Below are positions 17,449 through 25,611 of a stretch of 57,317 bases of DNA, in pieces. The DNA is from JBATBW01 sp049662565 (GTDB lineage Bacteria; Bacillota_I; Bacilli_A; Erysipelotrichales; Erysipelotrichaceae). The position numbers and the translations under genes are program-made. How positions within the stretch are numbered: position 1 is the stretch's first letter; each line of letters begins with the position of its first letter. The DNA is taken from the NCBI GenBank assembly GCA_049662565.1, contig JBATBW010000125.1, positions 1 to 57,317 of the forward strand, in the 5' to 3' direction. Under the pieces are notes generated by a model. That model made no database searches, was not told the DNA's origin, and saw only the letters and a list, made by a program, of their open reading frames with translations.

Positions 17449-18794
17449 TAACTTTCCTCCCGTTCATCTTTATCATAAAATGCATTAAAATTTTTAGTAA
17501 ATGCTAAATTTACTGTCCCAGTAGAACCATTACGATGTTTAGCGATTATTAACTCAACATCAACAGTATCGCCAACTGGTTCATCTTTTTTATAATAATC
17601 TTCACGATATAAAAACATAACGATATCCGCATCTTGTTCAATAGAACCTGATTCTCTTAAATCAGACAGCATCGGTTTTTTGCTTTCATCTTTACCACCA
17701 CGTGTTTCCACTGATCTTGTCAACTGTGATAAAGCAATTACCGGAACTTTTAAATCACGAGCTAAGGCTTTTAAATTACGAGAAATTTCCGATACTTCTT
17801 GTTGTCGATTTTCTCCTTTACGAGTTGAACCAGTGATTAACTGTAAGTAGTCAATAATAATTAACCCAATGCCTTTTTCGGTAGCCAATTTACGGCATTT
17901 CGCAAAAATTTCAGAGACCTTAATTGTTGATGAATCATCAATATATATCGGCAATTCTTTCATTTGTGTTGCCACTTCATTAATGTGCCCTAATTCTCTT
18001 TCTTTGATTTTCCCAGATTTTAGGCGCATACCATCAACCATTGCTTTAGCACTTAACATTCTGGTCATTAATTGTTCGCTAGGCATTTCTAATGAAAAAA
18101 TAGCTACTGGTACTTTGTTTATTTGCGCAACATTTAAGCCCAAGTTTAATGCGAAAGCTGTTTTACCCACCGAAGGACGAGCTCCTAAAATAATTAAATC
18201 ACCTTTTTGTAACCCATTAGTATAATAGTTTAATTGACGATAACCTGTAGATACTCCTGTCAATTCGCCTTTATTTTCCATCGCATGAGTTAAATTACTA
18301 ATAACATTAGATACTACTTGTCTACTAGTTTGAAAATCACTCGTCTTCCGCGAATGAGTGACTTTTAGAATTTGACTTTCAGCTAAATCTAATACGTCAT
18401 CAGTTTCACCACCATTATCAATCGCATCTTCAATAATAGATTGTGATGTTGCAATTAATCTTCTTAAAATAGCTTTTTCTTGAATAATACGAATATAATA
18501 TTCCGAATTGTAGGCATTAATAGAACTATCCATAATTCGATTTAAGTATTCAATTCCCCCCACATTTTTTAATTCATTATGATCTTGTAGCCATGATACT
18601 AGACTTGGTAAATCAATCATTACTTTATCATGATGTAATTCTTCACATGCTTGATATATTTTTTGATGACTTGGCATAACAAAATCACCACTACCTAAAT
18701 CCGCTTCTATCGCGCTATTTAAAGCTTGTGGATAACCTATAATATTCCCTATTAAGGCCATTTCTGCATCAATACTTTGTGGTAAATTCTTCAT
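17448..18794 (-). CDS. dnaB: Replicative DNA helicase DnaB (Bacillus DnaC)
   Basis: A 448-residue hexameric 5'-3' helicase of the replication fork. The N-terminal primase-interacting domain (about 1-110) begins with the usual PQSIDAEMALIG. The RecA-like core has Walker A GARPSVGKTA at 204-213 and Walker B IIIDYLQL. The intact core shows no intein. Its position between rplI and wall genes is typical for Bacillota. Confidence 0.97.
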   Translation of the reverse strand: MKNLPQSIDAEMALIGNIIGYPQALNSAIEADLGSGDFVMPSHQKIYQACEELHHDKVMIDLPSLVSWLQDHNELKNVGGIEYLNRIMDSSINAYNSEYYIRIIQEKAILRRLIATSQSIIEDAIDNGGETDDVLDLAESQILKVTHSRKTSDFQTSRQVVSNVISNLTHAMENKGELTGVSTGYRQLNYYTNGLQKGDLIILGARPSVGKTAFALNLGLNVAQINKVPVAIFSLEMPSEQLMTRMLSAKAMVDGMRLKSGKIKERELGHINEVATQMKELPIYIDDSSTIKVSEIFAKCRKLATEKGIGLIIIDYLQLITGSTRKGENRQQEVSEISRNLKALARDLKVPVIALSQLTRSVETRGGKDESKKPMLSDLRESGSIEQDADIVMFLYREDYYKKDEPVGDTVDVELIIAKHRNGSTGTVNLAFTKNFNAFYDKDEREES

Positions 18795-18804
18795 TTAAAT
18801 TCTC

Positions 18805-19245
18805 CTATTGTTCAATCGCATGAACTTTAATTACGGCGTTTACTCCCTTATATAATTCAATTGTTACATTAGTATAACCTAAAGATGTCACTGGCACTCC
18901 ACTAACAATCTTTCTTTTATCAACATCAAAACCTAGTTCTTTAAGTTTTGTTTCAATTTGCTTACTAGAAATAGTTTTAATCATTGTTCCTTTATTAGCT
19001 TTAACTTGAAAAGTTACATTTAGTTTTTCTATTCTTTCTTTTACCTCTTTAGCATTTTGAATATTATCCTTTTCTTGTAGATCTTTCTTTAAAATTTCTT
19101 GATCTAACATTTGAAGATTGTGTTTACTCGCTTCCACTGCCAAATTATTCTTGATTAAGAAATTACGAGCATAGCCATCCGCTACTTCGACAATTTCACC
19201 TTTTTTTCCTTGATTTTTTACATCACTCTTTAAAATTACTTTCAT
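18805..19245 (-). CDS. rplI: 50S ribosomal protein L9
   Basis: A 146-residue L9 with the N-terminal rRNA-binding domain (MKVILKSDVKNQGKKGEIVEVADGYARNFL pattern, seen as GxxG and YARN.L), a long central helix and a C-terminal domain. It starts 4 bases after gdpP and ends 10 bases before dnaB, so all three are one transcript. Confidence 0.97.
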   Translation of the reverse strand: MKVILKSDVKNQGKKGEIVEVADGYARNFLIKNNLAVEASKHNLQMLDQEILKKDLQEKDNIQNAKEVKERIEKLNVTFQVKANKGTMIKTISSKQIETKLKELGFDVDKRKIVSGVPVTSLGYTNVTIELYKGVNAVIKVHAIEQ

Positions 19246-19249
19246 TTAC

Positions 19250-21202
19250 TTACTCCTTATTTTTAAGTTTTTCCTCAATTACTTTAATTAATTTTTCCTT
19301 AATTGCGTTAATATCTTTACTTTCTATTTGCGAAGCTGCACTAGTAAAGTGACCGCCGCCATTCATTGCTTCCATAACTAACTGAACATTAAAATCTTTG
19401 TCACTACGGGCCGTAATGATTACTAAATTATCATTTTCATAAGCAATAACAAATGCCGCTTTAATATTTTCAATCTGCAACAACATGTCCGCTCCTTGAG
19501 AAATAACTGAACGCGAATATTTATATTTATCATTTAATGTTGAAATAATAATATTATCAAAATATATTTCCATATTATTATAAATACGACTTTTTTCCAT
19601 AAATAGATTATAATCATCTTTTAAGAAATCATCCGCTAAACCAATATTAGCACCCATTGTCTTAATCAAACCAGCTGCCACAAATGTTCGATTACCACTA
19701 CGCACCCTAAAACGGTTAGTATCAACAATAATTCCTGTATACATCAATGTTGCCTCTAAACTAGTAACTACAACACTAGTTGGCTGATAAGCTAAAAGCT
19801 CAGCCATTAATTCGCAACTACTCGAACTGCTTGATTCTATATAGACTAAACTTGCATTATTATAAATACTTTCTTTACGTCGATGGTGATCGATAATTAC
19901 TAATTGTTTCGCTTTAGTGCATAAAATAGGCGCACTACTTAATGAGCTATTATTATGATCAACACTAACTACTACACTATTATTGTCAATCATATCAATA
20001 CCTTCGCCTTCACTAATGAAAACGTGCATTTCTTGAAGTTGATCACGATACTCATCGATAACTTCTTTTAACTTCGCTTCAACTTCGACATCTTTTAATA
20101 TTACATATACTTTATCGCAATATTCTTGTGCTAACTTAGAAGCACTAAGCATTGCTCCAAAACAGTCAAAATCAATTCCTTTGTGCCCAACAACAAACAC
20201 TTTCTCATTACGTTCAAATAATTCTTTTAAAGTCTTACCAATAACTCGTGATTTTACTTGTGAACGCTTTTCTAATGCCTCGCTACCTCCACCATAATAA
20301 ATTACATCTTCACCATAAACACGAGAGGCTACTTGATCGCCACCACGGCTTAAAGCTAATCCTAATAGGTCTGATAACATTTCATCTAGTATTTCACTAT
20401 CATGATGACCGCGAGAAAAGGCCATTGATAAGGTAATATTTACGTTGATCTTAGCGGATTCATCACGTACTACATCCATGATGCTAAAATGATCATCTAA
20501 TAATTCTTCGTATATTTTTTCATTTAAAATCAATAAAAAACGATCCGCTCTAAGACGTTTAATTATTACATGGTGATCTTTTGCCCACATTACTACTGGT
20601 TGTCTTAAATTAGAGTTAATAACCGATATTAATTGTTCTTCTTCATATTGGACAGTATCATTATAATTATCCATATGAATTAATCCTAACACCAAACTCT
20701 CTTCTTCATAAACACTATTAAGTTTTTGGTAATCAGTTACATCTTTAAAGAACAAGATATTCGCATCTTCTTTTTTTGTTACTTCAAATAACTTCCCATG
20801 ATATTCTACAACCACCGTTTCTACTTCGCTAGAAATAATGTTAATCAGTTTAGGAAATATCCGAGTAACTTTGTAAGTAATCATATTACTACTATCACTC
20901 GCAAAAATCTCACTAACCCAATTAATCGAATAATCATTATCATAAGTAATGACTCCAATGTTACCAAAGATCATCGCTTCTTGAGCATCAGTTCCTAGAA
21001 CATTAGAAATACTAAGTAATCTTTGCTTTTTTTCTTTATCGTTATTAAAAATAACAAAAACTAGAAAAATTAAATTCACGAAAACCAATATCCCTACAAT
21101 TAGGGCCACATCATCACTTATCAACACTTTGACAAATAATGAAAAAACTATTTCACAAAACAATAAAATTATTAAAATTAATTTATTCCGATCAACTATC
21201 AT
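19250..21202 (-). CDS. gdpP: Cyclic-di-AMP phosphodiesterase GdpP (YybT)
   Basis: A 650-residue membrane enzyme that degrades c-di-AMP to pApA. Two N-terminal membrane helices (about 7-55) are followed by a PAS-like region, a degenerate GGDEF domain (about 170-300) and a DHH/DHHA1 phosphodiesterase (about 330-645). DHH metal motifs are GHKGIDFDCFG, SVDHNN, and VIIDHHRR. The C-terminal GGGHFTSAAS is the DHHA1 substrate loop. Neighbouring dnaB/rplI is standard. Confidence 0.95.
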   Translation of the reverse strand: MIVDRNKLILIILLFCEIVFSLFVKVLISDDVALIVGILVFVNLIFLVFVIFNNDKEKKQRLLSISNVLGTDAQEAMIFGNIGVITYDNDYSINWVSEIFASDSSNMITYKVTRIFPKLINIISSEVETVVVEYHGKLFEVTKKEDANILFFKDVTDYQKLNSVYEEESLVLGLIHMDNYNDTVQYEEEQLISVINSNLRQPVVMWAKDHHVIIKRLRADRFLLILNEKIYEELLDDHFSIMDVVRDESAKINVNITLSMAFSRGHHDSEILDEMLSDLLGLALSRGGDQVASRVYGEDVIYYGGGSEALEKRSQVKSRVIGKTLKELFERNEKVFVVGHKGIDFDCFGAMLSASKLAQEYCDKVYVILKDVEVEAKLKEVIDEYRDQLQEMHVFISEGEGIDMIDNNSVVVSVDHNNSSLSSAPILCTKAKQLVIIDHHRRKESIYNNASLVYIESSSSSSCELMAELLAYQPTSVVVTSLEATLMYTGIIVDTNRFRVRSGNRTFVAAGLIKTMGANIGLADDFLKDDYNLFMEKSRIYNNMEIYFDNIIISTLNDKYKYSRSVISQGADMLLQIENIKAAFVIAYENDNLVIITARSDKDFNVQLVMEAMNGGGHFTSAASQIESKDINAIKEKLIKVIEEKLKNKE

Positions 21203-21211
21203 AGCTTACCT

Positions 21212-22099
21212 TCACTTTCTCTTCAATGCATTAAATAAACCCAATCCATAAAATACTATTAAATTAATAGGGACCAATATAATTAATATAATATATCCCA
21301 ACAACAATTTCTTTTTCTTACTCAAGGCAATATACTTAATACCTACAAAAAAACCATCTATAACAACCACGATGTTTACATAAGACAACACAAAAAACAG
21401 TGTATAAAACACCATGTTATATTCATATTTTACCACAATCAACAACAAAAATACTAACCATAAGACTAAATTAAATGCAATAAACCCTTTAGACAGGCGC
21501 ATTTTCAATAACTCAGCGATATTTAAAGACACTATTTTAAACTTTTTTAATAGAATATATGAAACCATATAAACGATCAAAGATTCAAAGAAAGACATCA
21601 CACTAATTGTCATAAGTTCAATAAAATAGGCAATATGATAATTCGACAATCCCCAAACACCATTAATATTTAACCCCATTAAAAAACGATCAATAATTGC
21701 TATTTCGCCCCCAATATCAAAACCAAATATATTAGCTAGTAATATATAACTTAAATAATATGAAATACCCGTAAAAATCATTGTAATAACTATCAAATAT
21801 ATACTACTTTTTTCTTTCTTCACCCCATATGCAAAAACAAAACCAATTACACAAGCTACCAATAAATAAATCAATGTTGTCAAAGAACCAAACAAAACAC
21901 CTATTACAATAATCGCAAAACAAAGCGCAAAATCACTACGCATATCATATTTAATACCATATATAATAATAGGTATTGGCAATAAATAATTAAAATAGAA
22001 TTCTAAACTGTTTCCCGTAATCTTATTAACAAGCAATAATAAGGCCATCAAGGCGCACATCATTCCGGCTTCACTAATTACTCTAATTTTATTATGCAT
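21212..22099 (-). CDS. DUF2232 (YybS-like) integral membrane protein
   Basis: A protein of about 295 residues with eight or so hydrophobic helices, matching the YybS/DUF2232 family that sits beside gdpP in Bacillota. ATG at 22099 is chosen: GAGGGG lies 6 bases upstream, whereas the longer reading would use a TTG inside the preceding terminator. The function is not established; some relatives resemble ECF-transporter S components. It opens the gdpP-to-rlmH gene train after the rpsR terminator. Confidence 0.8.
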   Translation of the reverse strand: MHNKIRVISEAGMMCALMALLLLVNKITGNSLEFYFNYLLPIPIIIYGIKYDMRSDFALCFAIIVIGVLFGSLTTLIYLLVACVIGFVFAYGVKKEKSSIYLIVITMIFTGISYYLSYILLANIFGFDIGGEIAIIDRFLMGLNINGVWGLSNYHIAYFIELMTISVMSFFESLIVYMVSYILLKKFKIVSLNIAELLKMRLSKGFIAFNLVLWLVFLLLIVVKYEYNMVFYTLFFVLSYVNIVVVIDGFFVGIKYIALSKKKKLLLGYIILIILVPINLIVFYGLGLFNALKRK

Positions 22100-22110
22100 A
22101 CTCTTCCCCT

Positions 22111-22142
22111 CAAAAAACAAACCTCCTATTGCTAGGAGGTTT
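22111..22142 (-). terminator. Terminator after rpsR
   Basis: A 10-bp stem (22119-22128 with 22133-22142), TTGC loop, and downstream U-run with one G on the minus strand (22111-22118). It separates the ribosomal triplet from the DUF2232-gdpP train, which may rely on read-through or a promoter I cannot place. Confidence 0.85.
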
Positions 22143-22147
22143 AATTA

Positions 22148-22378
22148 TTAATCTTCAATATAAGGTAATAATGCCATTTGTCTAGCACGTTTGATAGCTG
22201 TCGCTAACATTCTTTGATATATTGCTTTTGTACCAGTTACACGACGAGGCATGATTTTACCATTACCAGAAATAAATTTCTTTAGTAATTCAACATCTTT
22301 ATAATCGATTTCTTTAATGTTGTTTTTAGTAAAATAACATACTTTCTTACGTGATACACGTTGTTTTTTAAATGCCAT
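22148..22378 (-). CDS. rpsR: 30S ribosomal protein S18
   Basis: A 76-residue S18. ATG at 22378 is chosen since GAAAGGAGAAATTATC precedes it and the product then starts MAFKKQRVSRKKVCYF, the normal S18 N terminus. The conserved C-terminal core RRVTGTKAIYQRMLATAIKRAR is visible in full. It pairs with S6 in the small subunit, and the genes share one operon with ssb. Confidence 0.97.
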   Translation of the reverse strand: MAFKKQRVSRKKVCYFTKNNIKEIDYKDVELLKKFISGNGKIMPRRVTGTKAIYQRMLATAIKRARQMALLPYIED

Positions 22379-22396
22379 GATAATTTCTCCTTTCAA

Positions 22397-22852
22397 TTAG
22401 AATGGTAAATCATCTTCGGAAATATTTAATTTATCATCAAACCCATTGCTACTATAACTATTATCATTGTAATCCATACCACCATTATTAACCGGATTGT
22501 TATTAGAAACAAAACCACCATTATTTGATGATGCATTACCTGATTTAGCGCCACAGAAATCAAATTCATCAACAATTACTTCTGTTATATAAACTTTCTT
22601 CCCTGTTTGATCTTCATAATTGCGCGTAGATAAGCGACCAACAATCGCTACTTGCGATCCTTTAGCCAAGTACTGACTCATTATTTCCGCAGTTTTATTC
22701 CAAACTACACAATTAATGAAATCCGCACCATTCTCTCCATTAGCCATTCTTTTGTTGACAGCTATTGAAAAGTTACCTACTGTTGCTTGGTTTGGAGTTT
22801 TACGTAATTCAATATCTCTTGTAAGACGACCTAATAATATTACTTTGTTCAT
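22397..22852 (-). CDS. ssb: Single-stranded DNA-binding protein
   Basis: A 151-residue SSB with an OB fold (about 1-105; MNKVILLGRLTRD start, NFSIAVN, FINCVVW), a Gly/Asn/Ser-rich flexible linker (about 110-140), and the acidic tail DDLPF that recruits partner proteins. It lies between rpsF and rpsR as in other Bacillota. Confidence 0.97.
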   Translation of the reverse strand: MNKVILLGRLTRDIELRKTPNQATVGNFSIAVNKRMANGENGADFINCVVWNKTAEIMSQYLAKGSQVAIVGRLSTRNYEDQTGKKVYITEVIVDEFDFCGAKSGNASSNNGGFVSNNNPVNNGGMDYNDNSYSSNGFDDKLNISEDDLPF

Positions 22853-22856
22853 TAGA

Positions 22857-23144
22857 CTACTCCTTAGTAATCATCATATAACGAACTACGTCTCTTTCGA
22901 TACGGGCAATCCGTCCGAACTCTGCTACTGCAGCTGTAGTTCCTTCAAAAGTTGTTACTACATAGTAACCCTTTTTCATATGATTGATTTCGTATGCGAA
23001 GTCTTTAATACCCCATTGATCAACATTTTCAATTTTCCCGCCATCGACAGTAATAATTGCATGTAATTTTTCAATCAAAGCTTGACGGTTTTCATCAGTC
23101 ATTGCGGCATTTAAAATGTACATTACTTCATACTTTTTCATCAT
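22857..23144 (-). CDS. rpsF: 30S ribosomal protein S6
   Basis: A 95-residue S6 (KKYEVMYIL start, Y..KK.Y region HMKKGYYVVTTFEG). Two adjacent ATGs (23144, 23141) are possible; AAGGAGG is 5 and 8 bases away respectively, so the second may be used. It is the first gene of rpsF-ssb-rpsR behind a clear promoter and a leader that can hide its Shine-Dalgarno sequence. Confidence 0.96.
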   Translation of the reverse strand: MMKKYEVMYILNAAMTDENRQALIEKLHAIITVDGGKIENVDQWGIKDFAYEINHMKKGYYVVTTFEGTTAAVAEFGRIARIERDVVRYMMITKE

Positions 23145-23203
23145 CTACACCTCCTTATGGTCTATTGGGCTTTTCAGCCAAGGAGTAAATTACAAATCTA
23201 CTC
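23145..23203 (-). promoter_or_regulatory. rpsF leader, candidate S6:S18 autoregulatory structure
   Basis: In the transcript CUCCUU (23180-23185) can pair with the Shine-Dalgarno AAGGAG (23151-23156), enclosing a small GGCU-GAAA-AGCC hairpin. A competing 5' hairpin, GAGUA...UACUC (about 23183-23203), uses part of the same CUC. Bacterial rpsF leaders are known targets of S6:S18; this one fits by position and SD pairing, but I do not see the full published consensus. Confidence 0.5.
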
Positions 23204-23209
23204 TATAGT

Positions 23210-23238
23210 ATATTACCAAATTTTCTATTTAAATGCAA
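23210..23238 (-). promoter_or_regulatory. Promoter of rpsF-ssb-rpsR
   Basis: On the minus strand -35 TTGCAT (23233-23238), 17-base spacer, -10 TAATAT (23210-23215). Expected start is near 23203. Confidence 0.7.
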
Positions 23239-23289
23239 TAACAAAATAGTAGTTTATATATTATAAATAATCTCTAATCCTTATAGAAA

Positions 23290-24630
23290 TTAACTACTAC
23301 TAGTATCATTTTTCCCTAAAGCATTAACAACAACACCAGCAACCATAGTACCATTAACATTTAACATCGTTCTACCCATATCTAATATTGGATCAATCGC
23401 AAGGATAACCCCTAACAATGGATAATACTCAACTAAACCCATCCCAGTTAATACAATCGCCACTGACATCGTAGCGGCTCCTGGAATGCCCGCAATACCA
23501 AACGAACCCAATAACACAACAAATACTAACATAATATAGAATGAAATATCCATTGGTATTTTTAACATCGTTGCCAAAGTAATAACTACTAAAGTTGGGT
23601 ATATTCCAGCACAACCATTCATACCCATATTGGCCCCAAAACTACCAACCATGTCCGCTAAGCCATTAGGAATGTTCAACTTAGTTGTCATGGTATCTAT
23701 AGTCATTGGTAATGTACCTAAACTAGATCTTGATGTAAAAGCTAATAATAGTGGTTTTTTTACCGCTTTTAAATACGCACCAACCGGTTGTTTAAATATT
23801 TTAACTATTATTAAATGAACAATAAACATCACTAAAATTGCTGTATATAATACGACTATAAAATTAATAGCCCCTAACAATGTTGAATTGCCTTGAGTAA
23901 TTACCACATTCGCAAGTAAAGGAATAATAGCATATGGCATTAAATCCATAATGAATATTGCCACTTTTCGCATTAATTGATAAAATGCTTCCACTAATTG
24001 CAATAAGGGTTGAACCACTTTTTTACTTTCTAATGCTTTTAAAGAAACACCTAAAATAGATGCTAATACTATAACTGATATAATATTACCTTTAACAAAT
24101 ATGTCAACCATATTACTAGGTATCATTCCTCTTAAGGTTGTCACAAAGGTTCCGACTTCTCTAACCGTATAATTAGAATCCGCCAATTTAGTTAAACTAT
24201 CAGTAAGTGGTGACAACCCCGACAATAAGATAGCGACAACTGAAGCAATAATAGTTGTTGACGCTAATACTATAACAGTCTTAATCGCCAATTTTTTAAG
24301 GTTTTGCTTAGTACTAATAATCACTCTAATCATTGAAATAAATACAAGAGGAACAGCAATCATTTTTAATAGATCCATGAACCCACCGCCGACTAGACCA
24401 TACCAACTTGTAACTTCTAATTTTATACTTGGCCAACTTATTGAAAGAAAATTACCTAAAAAGCCTAAACTGATTCCCACTAACATCGAAAAAATTAGTA
24501 TTTTTGTATAATCATATTCCATATTATCCAAGCGTTTAAGAATTACTACAGTAACGACAAATAACAAGATAAACAATAATGTCGTCCAATTGCTAATCTG
24601 TAAATATCCGTTCAAAAATGTTTCTAACAT
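23290..24630 (-). CDS. tcyP: Cation:amino-acid symporter, probable L-cystine transporter TcyP
   Basis: A 446-residue DAACS-family membrane symporter. The re-entrant-loop signature reads AFTSRSSLGTLPMTI and the later helix NMGMNGCAGIYPTLV, both as in cystine-type (TcyP/YdjN) members rather than glutamate carriers. About eight to ten hydrophobic helices span the length. Independent support for cystine comes from the leader upstream, whose tiny peptide has four Cys codons and an attenuator. AGGAGG precedes the ATG. Alternative: another amino acid or dicarboxylate substrate. Confidence 0.85.
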   Translation of the reverse strand: MLETFLNGYLQISNWTTLLFILLFVVTVVILKRLDNMEYDYTKILIFSMLVGISLGFLGNFLSISWPSIKLEVTSWYGLVGGGFMDLLKMIAVPLVFISMIRVIISTKQNLKKLAIKTVIVLASTTIIASVVAILLSGLSPLTDSLTKLADSNYTVREVGTFVTTLRGMIPSNMVDIFVKGNIISVIVLASILGVSLKALESKKVVQPLLQLVEAFYQLMRKVAIFIMDLMPYAIIPLLANVVITQGNSTLLGAINFIVVLYTAILVMFIVHLIIVKIFKQPVGAYLKAVKKPLLLAFTSRSSLGTLPMTIDTMTTKLNIPNGLADMVGSFGANMGMNGCAGIYPTLVVITLATMLKIPMDISFYIMLVFVVLLGSFGIAGIPGAATMSVAIVLTGMGLVEYYPLLGVILAIDPILDMGRTMLNVNGTMVAGVVVNALGKNDTSSS

Positions 24631-24647
24631 ATATTTATCCTCCTAAA

Positions 24648-24676
24648 TAAAAAAACTCTCAACAAACATCAAGAGC
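24648..24676 (-). terminator. Attenuator terminator of tcyP
   Basis: Minus-strand stem CUCUUGA...UUGAGAG (24656-24675, with G-U pairs) followed by U7, ending a few bases before the tcyP Shine-Dalgarno. Its 5' arm is shared with the antiterminator at 24671-24676. Confidence 0.75.
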
Positions 24677-24718
24677 ATACCTATCTTCTATAATTATTAA
24701 GCAGTATAAAAAGCTCTT
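24671..24718 (-). promoter_or_regulatory. Antiterminator of the tcyP leader
   Basis: AAGAGC (24713-24718), three bases after the leader-peptide stop, pairs with GCUCUU (24671-24676), which is the 5' side of the terminator. An inner AUAC/GUAU adds four pairs. A ribosome on the leader stop codon would cover the first arm; one stalled on the Cys codons would leave it free. Confidence 0.65.
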
Positions 24719-24720
24719 AT

Positions 24721-24777
24721 TTAACTCATCAAACAAGAACAACAACATATTAATTTAATTAAATTTAGTTTTCTCAT
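24721..24777 (-). CDS. Cysteine-rich leader peptide of tcyP (18 aa)
   Basis: Reads MRKLNLIKLICCCSCLMS and then TAA. Four of eighteen codons are Cys (all TGT), three of them consecutive. AGGAG lies 7 bases before the ATG and a consensus promoter starts about 25 bases upstream. The peptide itself probably has no function; its translation would sense Cys-tRNA and choose between terminator and antiterminator for the cystine symporter. Confidence 0.75.
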   Translation of the reverse strand: MRKLNLIKLICCCSCLMS

Positions 24778-24801
24778 AAGACTTCTCCTAACTACTTTTT
24801 C

Positions 24802-24830
24802 AGTATAAGATTTCATACCCCTCCTGTCAA
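24802..24830 (-). promoter_or_regulatory. Promoter of the tcyP leader
   Basis: Minus strand: -35 TTGACA (24825-24830), 17-base spacer, -10 TATACT (24802-24807). A near-consensus sigma-A promoter; start near 24795. Confidence 0.82.
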
Positions 24831-24833
24831 AAG

Positions 24834-24872
24834 ATATGCTTTTTTTATTATAAATTCTACAAAAAAGCATAT
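24834..24872 (-). terminator. Probable terminator of ispD
   Basis: A 12-bp inverted repeat, ATATGCTTTTTT with AAAAAAGCATAT, around a 15-base loop, followed by CTTTT on the minus strand. It abuts the -35 box of the tcyP promoter. Confidence 0.55.
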
Positions 24873-24897
24873 ACAATAAAGTACATGCTTATCATTA

Positions 24898-25548
24898 CTA
24901 ATATCGAAACTTTAAATCACTTAATGTGGTGATTTTAATATTTTCATATTCCCCTTCAACTGTGTAAATCGGTTCATTAGAACATAATTCTACGACTTGA
25001 GCATCATCAGTCGCATCAATATTTTGTTCAAATGCCTTTTTATAACACCCAATAATTAAATCAGTATTGAATGCTTGTGGTGTTTGTATTTGTCGTAATT
25101 CGCTACGAACTAATGTTGTATTCACAATATCTTCTCTAACTACCTTTACTGTGTCTTTGATTTTTACACAAGGGATAACCGCTTGAAAGTCATCCATTTT
25201 ATCCAAAACGCGATCAATTGTCCCTATAGAAACAAAAGGACGAGCACCATCATGAATTAAAACGATATCTTCTTTGACGGCCATTAACCCATTGTAAACA
25301 CTATTCATTCTTGTTTCGCCACCAGAAACAAATACTACATTACCTTTTTTATATTTTTCTAAACATCTTTGATATTCGCTATTCGCAACAACCACCACTA
25401 TTTCTTTGCAACGTTCATCAGTTTCAAATATTGAAATCGTTCTTTCTAAAACAGTTTGTTCTTCATTTAATTGAAAGAATACTTTATTGTATCCTAACCC
25501 CATTCGTTTCCCTTTACCAGCTGCCACAATCAAAGCACAATATTCCAT
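24898..25548 (-). CDS. ispD: 2-C-methyl-D-erythritol 4-phosphate cytidylyltransferase
   Basis: A 216-residue nucleotidyltransferase that makes CDP-methylerythritol in the MEP isoprenoid pathway. The CTP loop AAGKGKRMG is near residues 10-18, IHDGARPF near 98-105, and the C-terminal region DDAQVVE is conserved. Length is usual. AAGGAG precedes the ATG. TarI-type (ribitol) cytidylyltransferases are related, but no tarJ-like gene is adjacent, so IspD is preferred. Confidence 0.85.
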   Translation of the reverse strand: MEYCALIVAAGKGKRMGLGYNKVFFQLNEEQTVLERTISIFETDERCKEIVVVVANSEYQRCLEKYKKGNVVFVSGGETRMNSVYNGLMAVKEDIVLIHDGARPFVSIGTIDRVLDKMDDFQAVIPCVKIKDTVKVVREDIVNTTLVRSELRQIQTPQAFNTDLIIGCYKKAFEQNIDATDDAQVVELCSNEPIYTVEGEYENIKITTLSDLKFRY

Positions 25549-25611
25549 AGATGATCTCCTTTTATTTGTAATATAGTACCATTTAAACCCCTATTTTTCA
25601 AGTAAATATTA

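Noticed and set aside
17869..18225. 118-codon plus-strand ORF inside dnaB
   Set aside because: It is an antisense shadow of a highly conserved gene, with no SD or family resemblance.
24631..24800. Cysteine T-box riboswitch upstream of tcyP
   Set aside because: No T-box sequence (AGGGUGG-type) or long Stem I is present; the leader is too short and instead carries a translated Cys-rich ORF.
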